30,000 bases of DNA, taken from positions 20,368,410 through 20,398,409 of the forward strand of contig CM022667.1 of NCBI GenBank assembly GCA_012295275.1, in the 5' to 3' direction. The translations under genes were made by a program, and so were the position numbers. The stretch's first letter is position 1; each line of letters begins with the position of its first letter. This DNA comes from Chrysomallon squamiferum (taxonomy: Eukaryota; Mollusca; Gastropoda; Neomphalida; Peltospiridae). Positions 12,225 through 22,436 of the stretch are shown piece by piece. A model generated the notes under the pieces. It saw only the letters and a list, made by a program, of their open reading frames with translations, was not told the origin of the DNA and searched no databases.

Positions 12225-13372
12225 GAGTTATCTCCCTTTAGCATGAAAACGAATAACCTCTTTATGTTCGTTTTAACCTGAATAATCAAGCTGAAAAAAA
12301 AATATAAGAAAGGGGAGATAACTCTATCCGAGAGGTTATTCGTTTTCATGCTAAAGGGAGATAACTCTATATAAGAATATGTTCGTTTTAACCTGAATAA
12401 TCAAGGAGAAAAATGTAACAAAGGGGAGATAACTCTATCGGAGAGGTTATTCGTTTTCATGCTAAAGGGAGATAACTCTATATAAGAATATGTTCGTTTT
12501 AACATGAATAATCAAGGAGAAAAATTTAACAAAGGGGAGATAACTCTATCGGAGAGGGTATTCTTTTTCATGCTAAAGGGAGATAACTCTATATAAGAAT
12601 ATGTTCGTTTTAACCTGAATAATCAAGCTGAAAAATGTAACAAAGGGGAGATAATTCTATCCGAGAGGTTATTCGTTTTCTTGCTAAAGGGAGATAACTC
12701 TATATAAGAATATGTTCGTTTTAACCTGAATAATCAAGGAGAAAAGTGTAACAAAGGGGAGATAACTCTATCGGAGAGGTTATTCGTTTTCATGCTAAAG
12801 GGAGATAACTCTATATAAGAATATGTTCGTTTTAACCTGAATAATCAAGGAGAAAAATGTAACAAAGGGGAGATAACTCTATCCGAGAGGTTATTCGTTT
12901 TCTTGCTAAAGGGAGATAACTCTATATAAGAATATGTTCGTTTTAACCTGAATAATCAAGGAGAAAAATGTAACAAAGGGGAGATAACTCTATCCGAGAG
13001 GTTATTCGTTTTCATGCTAAAGGGAGATAACTCTATATAAGAATATGTTCGTTTTAACCTGAATAATCAAGCTGAAAAATGTAACAAAGGGGAGATAATT
13101 CTATCCGAGAGGTTATTCGTTTTCTTGCTAAAGGGAGATAACTCTATATAAGAATATGTTCGTTTTAACCTGAATAATCAAGGAGAATAATGTAACAAAG
13201 GGGAGATAACTCTATCGGAGAGGTTATTCGTTTTCATGCTAAAGGGAGATAACTCTATATAAGAATATGTTCGTTTTAACCTGAATAATCAAGGAGAAAA
13301 ATGTAACAAAGAGGAGATAACTCTATCAGAGAGGTTATTCGTTTTCATGCTAAAGGGAGTAACTCTAAATAT
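12225..13372. repeat. 111-bp satellite array, unit 1 (about 10 copies)
   Basis: Starts of AAAGGGAGATAACTC recur exactly every 111 bp from 12353 to 13352. Each unit holds two GGGAGATAACTCTAT motifs, GAGAGGTTATTCGTTTTC and GTTCGTTTTAACCTGAATAA. The array begins with a reverse-complement half unit (12225-12258, GAGTTATCTCCCTTTAGC), so its head is palindromic. No gene is visible from 11720 to 13483. Confidence 0.95.
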
Positions 13373-13482
13373 AGCAGTGAACACCTCTCACATAAGGGCG
13401 GTAACTCTAAATATACCAGTGAACATCTCTCACACAAAGGCGGTAACTAAATTTGTCAGTGAACATCTCTCACATAATGGCG
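13357..13482 (-). repeat. 40-bp minisatellite in reverse orientation at the end of unit 1
   Basis: Three to four copies of the same ~40-bp unit, here reading CCAGTGAACATCTCTCAC on the + strand, follow the 111-bp satellite directly and end at the unit junction. The equivalent in unit 2 is at 19605-19775. Confidence 0.88.
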
Positions 13483-14175
13483 GTATTGTTAACAAATGTT
13501 ATAATACAAATAAACTAATAAACAGAAATTACGAATCTCAATAGTATGTCAGTTCAAAATGTCAAAAAATAATTATAATTTATTCTTTAAATTCCATACA
13601 CAGACTCTAATATTTTGCCAATACTCAGCTCAGTGTTATGTATAAAATCATTAATTAAATATTCATTGTGTGTGTGTGTGTGTGTGTTGTAATGAAGTTT
13701 TTTTACCGTATCAGAATAAACTGATTTTTTCAAATAATAAATTTGAAATGTTGTTTTTTCATTCTGTGACAGTCGAAAATATATTTATAAAAATAACAAA
13801 TACAAACCTTTTTATTATTCATATCAAAGCATAGAGAACACAACGCACTGTCACAAGTGTATGTTATTACTCTACACATGTTACACAAAATTATACTTAC
13901 ACTTAGTAATCCTGCTATGTTACTATTCCACATGCCAGTTATCTACAATATTTTATATCGGATACACTGCACTTTGTTTTTGCTTAGGCTCATGCGTATG
14001 GACAGATTGGGACAACTTCAGATAAATGAATATTAGATAAAACTTTACTTTAGTAAAATCACGTGTTAATGATGTAATTAACAAAATACTGAGCAGATAA
14101 AAATGCATACACAGAAATGGGGCGCGCACACACACACACACACTACATACATACATAAACATAGTCGCGCACGCA

Positions 14176-14224
<49 letters not shown>

Positions 14225-14519
14225 CATACATACATAAACATAGACGCGCACACATACACACGTTATTTCCTTTGATTTCTTCAACACCGCAACAAACATT
14301 TGTTTCTTTGCAAGTACATAAAAACTCTTTCGACTTCGATTTCCGTCATTAAATCCTTTTCTGTAGTTGAAACATTTATTTGTTTTTGCTTTTACGAAAC
14401 AGCTGACATAATTAATACGTTTAGTTATTTTGTTTTATACCAGTTCAAACATAGATAAGTATATAATCTGCTTTGATATTGTATTCCTTTTATCTTTTAT
14501 TGCAATGGAATCTTATTTA

Positions 14520-14560
<41 letters not shown>

Positions 14561-15737
14561 GTTCGTTATTGTTATTTTTGACGTAATTTGTTTATATCGC
14601 TTCTACGTGTTTGGCATCTGACAAGTATCTGTGGTGCTGGCAATATTTGGTAATGTTCTCAGTGGTTTCTAATATTCAGTTTTGCTCACTGTTAAGGCAA
14701 TTTGTATACTTTTTCTCTTTACCACTTCCGTATCTTGTTCTTTTTCTTCTTGTAAATACTTTTAAACCGGTAAGACTTTCCGTGAATATAGTTTTAAGTT
14801 TAGTTAATACTTTCAACAACCGCAGTGCATTATGGGTTTATGTGTGTTGCAATATTCTTTATTTTAATTAATTAATTATAAATATGAATATAAAATAAAG
14901 AAAAACTCGAAATAAAATAAAATAAAATAAAATTCGATCGACAATGTTAATATTTTATTATTTTTTCAATGCTGAATATCGGTTGGTTTTGTCTAATATG
15001 TTTTTAGAAATAAGCCCTGGAACGATATCGGCTCCTTCCGATATTCGTGGCTCTTATGCTAGATTTTAACAGTTTATATAAATATAAATCAGTCAAGTTC
15101 AAATCTTCATCAGAGAAATTACCTGAAAAAAAAAAAAAAAAAAAAAAAAATTTAATAAAATAAAATAAATATTTTTTTAATATATATATTTGTTTTAAAT
15201 AAATAAATAAATAGTTATAATGATGATGATAATGTGATGCTGATCATTATTACGATGATGATGACAATAACAACACATATATGAAAATAATAATAATAAA
15301 ATAAGATCAAAATTAGTTTTTCAGAGATTTTTCCAAATATATTGTTATTAAATTTGCATTTAATAGTTGATTACTAGTACTTGAAGTCTAAACTTTAAAT
15401 CAAACAAACAAATAAATAAATAATGATAGAAATACATCAAAGACGGAATAAATGTGTATTTATCTGTGTATTTGAACATTACAATGTTATGTGTTTCTTG
15501 AAATGCATGCCACTTCACTGTGACCATAAATGAGCTAGTGTATTTTTAAATATTACATTGCGTGTTTTATTTATTTATTTGTTTATTTATTTATTTTTGT
15601 TAGAAGCAAAACAGCATTGATAAAACGACTGAAAAAAAAACAAAAGAAAATAAAAAAAGGAAAAAGGAAAAAGAAAATGTTAAATAAAATATAATAATAA
15701 TAATAATAAAAAATAATAAAATAATAATAATAAATAA

Positions 15738-15784
<47 letters not shown>

Positions 15785-15806
15785 TACCACTAATACTGCT
15801 ACATAC

Positions 15807-16028
15807 CAACTTTCACAAACGAAGGTTTTCGCATCCGGCTCCCTGCCAGTTGTGTACGTGTAACCCGTGGCGGGCGAATCGTACGTGTACACGAGGAAGT
15901 ACGGTAAACCCTCCTGCACGTCGACTGTGAAATTGGCGCCAGTGTCACACCACATCCAGTGTCGAACGTCGAAAACATTTGACGCACATCCCCATATGTC
16001 TGGAAAAACGTTCATTGTATTTGCGTGT

Positions 16029-16075
<47 letters not shown>

Positions 16076-17596
16076 ATGTATGTATGTATGTATGTATGTA
16101 TGTATGTATGTGTGTGTGTGAGTATGTATGTATGCATGTATGTATGTTTGTATGTATTTGGTGATCGTCAGAAGTTAATTTTACATAATTTAATGAAAAC
16201 AAATATACGAGCTATTCATTAGCGTCGGGTGAAAAGAATGGTAATAAGCAAGACATTTGGTATCTGTTTCCGTCAAAGCCAGAGATTGCTGAAAACAGAT
16301 ACATTTTAAGGAGGCGTACCAAAATATTACAAATGAACACAGTCAATAAGTTATTAGCTTAATTCATCACAGCTTATAAAATAAGTATACATTATATTTG
16401 TGGATTTATCCTCAAACATTATTTCATAACTCTGCACACATTCCTTTGGAAAACCACTGGAAGCAAGGATCGACATCATAAATAACTGGTGTTGCAGGAA
16501 TTCACATTTCACTACAGACTCCAAATGGATAAAACTGTATGCTACAAAACATTCGGTTAATTTTCTTGCAGAATTTCAGTGCCATCAATACCACTGTCAG
16601 ACATATTTCCAAGGATCGATATCATAAATAACTGGTGTTGTTTAAAAACGTAGTTTAAATACACGAAAACATTCTAGATCAAAATACACACTCACCATTT
16701 GAATTGGCTAGCTCATTAACCCACAGCAATTCAATACACACTCACCATTTGAACTGGCTAGCTCATTAACCGACAGCAATTCAATACACACTCACCATTT
16801 GAACCGGCTAGCTCATTAACCCACAGCAATTCAATACACACTCACCATTTGAACTGGCAGCTCATTAACCGACATTTGAACTCATTTGAACTGATTAACC
16901 GACAGCAGTTCAATACACACTCACCATTTTGAACTGCTCATTAAGCTCAGTTAACCTCACCATTTGAACAGCAGTTCATCAGCCGTCTCCAGTTGTGGCC
17001 CAGACAAACTCCCTACATAAACACAGACACACAAACAGACAGATATATATATATATATATATACATATATATTACTCGTATAAAATGGAATTAAACAGTT
17101 TAACATTTTTTTATTATTATTAAATTGTTAGTAATAATATACCAATTCTTAGCACTTATTATTGATTTATTATTTTCCCTTGGAGTTACATCTATACGTA
17201 TATGTGCGATAATTTAATTAATTATGTGTGAGAGATGTTCACTGGTATATTTAGAGTTACACCCCTTGTGTGAGAGATGTTCACTGGTATATTTAGAGTT
17301 ACTGCCCTTGTGTGAGATATGTTCACTGGTATATTTAGAGTTATTGCCTTGTATGAGAGGTGTTCAATGGTATATTTAGAGTTACAGCCCTTATGAAGTG
17401 AGAGATGTTCACTGGTATATTTAGAGTTACAGCCCTTATGTGAGAGATGTTCACTGCTATAAATAAAACAGTCAATTTCGGTATGGCTGTTGTAGATGAG
17501 ATATTTTCTCTTTCAGAATGTCGTGAGAACTGGATGGAGTTCAAAGGACACTGCTATGCTTATTTTCGAACTTACGTTTCATGGTCTGAAGCGGCG
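15807..17596 (-). pseudogene. CTLD cassette 2: exon b deleted, exon a inverted
   Basis: Exon c (15807-15999, - strand) is open throughout, with good splice sites. Exon b is reduced to about 52 nt (16961-17012). It lacks about 16 bases in the HNA(R/H)LAQ segment and the WVNELAS part, so its frame is lost. Exon a (17517-17596) is intact but on the + strand. Its coding differs from cassette 1 by one residue (GHCYAYF against GRCYAYF), and here it agrees with the functional cassette. The tail exon begins at 15122 (- strand). Confidence 0.8.
16683..16975 (-). repeat. 50-bp splice-donor minisatellite, unit 2 (4 good and 2-3 broken copies)
   Basis: The same repeat as in the other two units, but the copies nearest exon b (16850-16975) are scrambled and shortened. 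This decay reaches into exon b and removes part of its coding sequence. Confidence 0.9.
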
Positions 17597-17873
17597 GTAA
17601 ATTTTAAACGCATTTTAAATACAATCTTCCTTTCACAGTTGCATTTGATAATTAGGGTTCATTAGACCGTGATAGAAACAAATAAAACTAAGATCAATTA
17701 AATTTTCGCAAATATTAGTACTAAGAATTTAATTAAAAGTTGTTTAATTGTGTAATTTCACTGTATTTCATTAATATATTTATATAAACATATAATAAAA
17801 GAACGGTCTGTATAATTAATTAAATTATCGCACATATACGTATAGATGTAACTCCAAGGGAAAATAATAAATC
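17164..17873. repeat. Perfect 62-bp inverted repeat flanking inverted exon a, unit 2
   Basis: Arms 17164-17225 and 17812-17873 are identical in sequence to those of the first unit and enclose 586 bp. The spacer is longer because it has one more minisatellite copy. Confidence 0.93.
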
Positions 17874-18378
17874 TGTTTTCATATTAAAGGGAAATAACTC
17901 TATTTGTGAATATATTCGCTGGTAACTATTATTAAGAAATATTTTATTTAATATAATAAATATTCATTTGTTACTCCTTTTACCATCGGACAAAAGTATA
18001 GTGTAGAAAACAATTCTTGTACTCTTAAGTTTTCACTATACTTATCATATTTCAAGTTCAGAGTTATATCAAAATATAAATTTTCTTTTTGTAAATTTTA
18101 GATTTCAACAAATTAGATATTTTCAACATTGAATTATTATTATTAATATAAAAAAATGTTATTTACCTTTTATATATTGATATACTAATATAACAAAGAA
18201 AGAACATCCTATAAATATTTCCATCTGATCTATAATTTTAACGTAAAAATCATTCATTATTTAAAATGCTTATCAAATGATTAAACAGGGTCCGCTAATT
18301 AAATTCAATTAAATTATTGGATTCCATTGGTTGAAAATACACCTGAACATTAATCACAAGCGAATATATTGACATATC

Positions 18379-19567
18379 GAGTTATCTCCCTTTAGCATGA
18401 AAACGAATAACCTCTTTATGTTCGTTTTAACCTGAATAATCAAGCTCAAAAAAAATATAAGAAAGGGGAGATAACTCTATCCGAGAGGTTATTCGTTTTC
18501 TTGCTAAAGGGAGATAACTCTATATAAGAATATGTTCGTTTAAACCTGAATAATCAAGGAGAAAAATGTAACAAAAAATGTAACAAGAGGGAGATAACTA
18601 TCCGGGAGGTTATTCGTTTTAACCTGAATAATCATGAAAACTAACAAAGGGAGATAACTATCGGAGAGGTTATTATATAAGATAACTCTATATAAGAATA
18701 TGTTCGTTTTAACATGAATAATCAAGGAGAAAAAATAACAAAGGGGAGATAACTCTATCCGAGAGGTTATTCGTTTTCATGCTAAAGGGAGATAACTCTA
18801 TATAAGAATATGTTCGTTTTAACCTGAATAATCAAGCTCAAAAAAAATTGAACAAAGGGGAGATAATTCTATCCGAGAGGTTATTCGTTTTCTTGCTAAA
18901 GGGAGATAACTCTATATAAGAATATGTTCGTTTTAACCTGAATAATCAAGGAGAAAAATTGAACAAAGGGGAGATAACTCTATCGGAGAGGTTATTCGTT
19001 TTCATGCTAAAGGGAGATAACTCTATATAAGAATATGTTCGTTTTAACATGAATAATCAAGGAGAAAAATGTAACAAAGGGGAGATAACTCTATCGGAGA
19101 GGTTATTCGTTTTCATGCTAAAGGGAGATAACTCTATATAAGAATATGTTCGTTTTAACCTGAATAATATAACGAAGGGGAAATAACTATCGGAGAGGGT
19201 ATTCGTTTTAACCTAAAGGGAGAATAATCTATATAAGAATATGTTCGTTTTAACCTGAATAATCAAGGAGAAAAATGTAACAAAGGGGAGATAACTCTAT
19301 CCGAGAGGTTATTCGTTTTCTTGCTAAAGGGAGATAACTCTATATAAGAATATGTTCGTTTTAACCTGAATAATCAAGGAGAAAAATGTAACAAAGGGGA
19401 GATAACTCTATCGGAGAGGTTATTCGTTTTCGTGCTAAAGGGAGATAACTCTATATAAGAATATGTTCGTTTTAACCTGAATAATCAAGGAGAAAAATGT
19501 AACAAAGGGGAGATAACTCTATCGGAGAGGTTATTCGTTTTCGTACTAAAGGGAGTAACTCTAAATA
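18379..19567. repeat. 111-bp satellite array, unit 2
   Basis: The same satellite with the same inverted head, but several units are shortened or scrambled (18540-18720, 19160-19230). No gene is visible from 17874 to 19775. Confidence 0.93.
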
Positions 19568-19962
19568 TGGTTTTAACCTGAATAATCAGTGAAAAAATCT
19601 AACAAAAGGGAGGTAACTCTAAATATACTAGTGAACATCTTTGTCACACAAAGGCGTAAACTAAAAGTGAACACCTCTCACATAAGGGCGGTAACTCTAA
19701 ATATGTCAGTGAACATCTCTCACACAAAGGCGGTAACTCTAAATTTACCAGTGAACATCTCTCACATAATGGCGGTATTGTTAACAAATGTTATAATACA
19801 AATAAACTAATAAACAGAAATTATGAATCACAACAGTATGTCAATTCAAAATGTCAAATAATAATTATAATTTATTCTTAAAATTCCATACACAGACTCT
19901 AATATTAATTTTGCCAATACTCAGCTCAGTGTATGTATAAAATCTTTAATTAAATATTCATT

Positions 19963-20013
<51 letters not shown>

Positions 20014-20494
20014 AATGAAGATTTTTTACCGTATCAGAATAAACTGATTTTTTTCAAATAATAAATTTGAAATGTTGTTTTTTCATTCTGTAACAGTCAA
20101 AAATATATTTATAAAAATAACAAATACAAATCTTTTTATTATTCATATCAAAGCATATCAAGAAAAAACAGGTTGCATTTTGGAAATATCTTACTTCCTA
20201 GAGAACACAAGTTTTATTGCACTGTCACAAGTGTATGTTATTACTATACACATGTTACACAAAATTATACTTACACTTAGTAATCCTGCTATGTTACTAT
20301 TCCACATGCCAGTTGATACAATATTTTATATCGGTTACACTGCACTTTGTTTTTGCTTAGGCTCATGCGTATGGACAGATTGGGACAACTTCAGATAAAT
20401 GAATATTAGATAAAAGTTGACTTTAGTAAAATCGCGTGTTAATTATGTAATTAACAAAATACTGAGCAGATAAAAATACATACACAGAAATGGT

Positions 20495-20563
<69 letters not shown>

Positions 20564-20851
20564 CATACATACATAAACATAGACGCGCACACATACACAC
20601 GTTTTTTCCTTTGATTTCTTCAACACCGCAACAAACATTTGTTTCTTTGCAAGTACATAAAAGCTCTTTCGACTTTGATTTCCGTCATTAAATCCTTTTC
20701 TGTAGTTGAAACATTTATTTGTTTTTGCTTTTATGAGACAGCTGACATAATTAATACGTTTAGTTATTTTGTTTTATACCAGTTCAAACATAGATGAGTA
20801 TATAATCTGCTTTGATATTGTTTTCCTTTTATCTTTTATTGCAATGGAATC

Positions 20852-20912
<61 letters not shown>

Positions 20913-21336
20913 GTTCGTTATTGTTATTTTTGACGTAATTTGTTTATATCGCTTCTACGTGTTTGGCATCTGACAAGTATCTGTGGTGTTGGCAATATTT
21001 GGTAATGTTCTCATTGGTTTCTAAAATTCAGTTTTGCTTACTGTTAAGGCAGTTTGTATACTTTTTCTCTTTACCACTTCCGTATCTTGTTCTTTTTCTT
21101 CTTGTAAATACTTTTAAACCGGTAAGACTTTCCGTCAACATAGTTTTAAGTTTAGGTAATACTTTCAACAACCGCAGTGCATTATGGGTTTATGTTTGTT
21201 GCAATATTCTTTATTTGAATTAATTAATTATAAATATGAATATAAAATAAAGTAAAACTCGAAATAAAATAAAATAAAATAAAATACGATAACATCAATA
21301 AATAAATAATAATAATTCGATCGACAATGTTAATAT

Positions 21337-21342
21337 TTTATT
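21337..21342 (-). terminator. Possible poly(A) signal of the lectin gene
   Basis: AATAAA on the - strand, about 45 bases past the later candidate stop (21386-21388) and about 160 past the earlier one (21501-21503). The equivalent site is present in the other two units. The call is by position only. Confidence 0.35.
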
Positions 21343-21500
21343 ATTTTTTCAATGCTGAATATCGGTTGGTTTTGTCTAATATGTTTTAGAAATAAGCCCT
21401 GGAACGATATCGGCTCCTTCCGATATTCGTGGCTCTTATGCTAGATTTTAACAGTTTATATAAATATAAATCAGTCAAGTTCAAATCTTCATCAGAGAAA

Positions 21501-22070
21501 TTACCTGAAAACAAAAAAAATAAAAACATTAATAAAATAAAATAAATATTTTTTTACTTTTATTTTTATAAATAAATAAATAAATAATTATGATGATGAC
21601 GATAATGTACGATAATGTAATGCTGATCATTATTACGATGATGATGACAATAACAACACATATATGAAAATATTAATAATAAAATAAGATCAAAATTAGT
21701 TTTTCAGAGATTTTTCCAAATATATTGTTATTAAATTTGCTTTTAATAGTTGATTACTAGTACTTGAAGTCTAAACTTTAAATCAAACAAACAAACAAAC
21801 AAATAAATAAATAATGATAGAAATACATCAAAGACGGAATAAATGTGTATTTATCTGTGTATTTGAACATTACAATGTTATGTGTTTCTTGAAATGCATG
21901 CCACTTCACTGTGACCATAAATGAGCTAGTGTATTTTTAAATATTCCATTGCGTGTTTTATTTATTTATTTATTTATTTATTTTTGTTAGAAGCAAAACA
22001 GCATTGATACGACGACAGAAAAAATAAAAATAAAATAAAATAAAATAAGGAAAAAGAAAAAGTTAAATAA

Positions 22071-22160
<90 letters not shown>

Positions 22161-22402
22161 TACCACTAATACTGCTACATACCAACTTTCACAAACGAAG
22201 GTTTTCGCATCCGGCTCCCTGCCAGTTGTGTACGTGTAACCCGTGGCGGGTGAATCGTACGTGTACACGAGGAAGTACGGTAAACCATCCTGCACGTCGA
22301 CTGTGAAATTGGCGCCAGTGTCACACCACATCCAGTGTCGAACGTCGAAAACATTTGACGCACATCCCCATATGTCTGGAAAAACGTTCATTGTATTTGC
22401 GA

Positions 22403-22436
<34 letters not shown>

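Larger units (their letters stand above)
7606..13483. repeat. Tandem unit 1 (5.9 kb) carrying CTLD cassette 1
   Basis: The unit starts at TATTGTTAACAAATG, and the same start recurs at 13484 and 19776. In order it holds a (GT)n tract (7789-7816), a (TTA)n tract (8549-8575), a tail exon of the lectin gene (- strand, from 9126), an (AAAT)n tract (9188-9240), exon c, a (GTAT)n tract, the exon b donor array, the inverted exon a block and a 111-bp satellite. The 2 kb from 7606 to 9700 has no convincing coding sequence apart from the tail exon. Confidence 0.93.
13484..19775. repeat. Tandem unit 2 (6.3 kb) carrying CTLD cassette 2
   Basis: The layout matches the first unit over its full length, with long near-identical stretches. 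Length differences come mostly from microsatellites ((CA)n at 14128-14222, (TTA)n at 14524-14562, (AAT)n at 15690-15782) and from minisatellite copy number. A segment around 16450-16500 contains an extra local copy of the sequence also found at 16610-16642. Confidence 0.93.
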
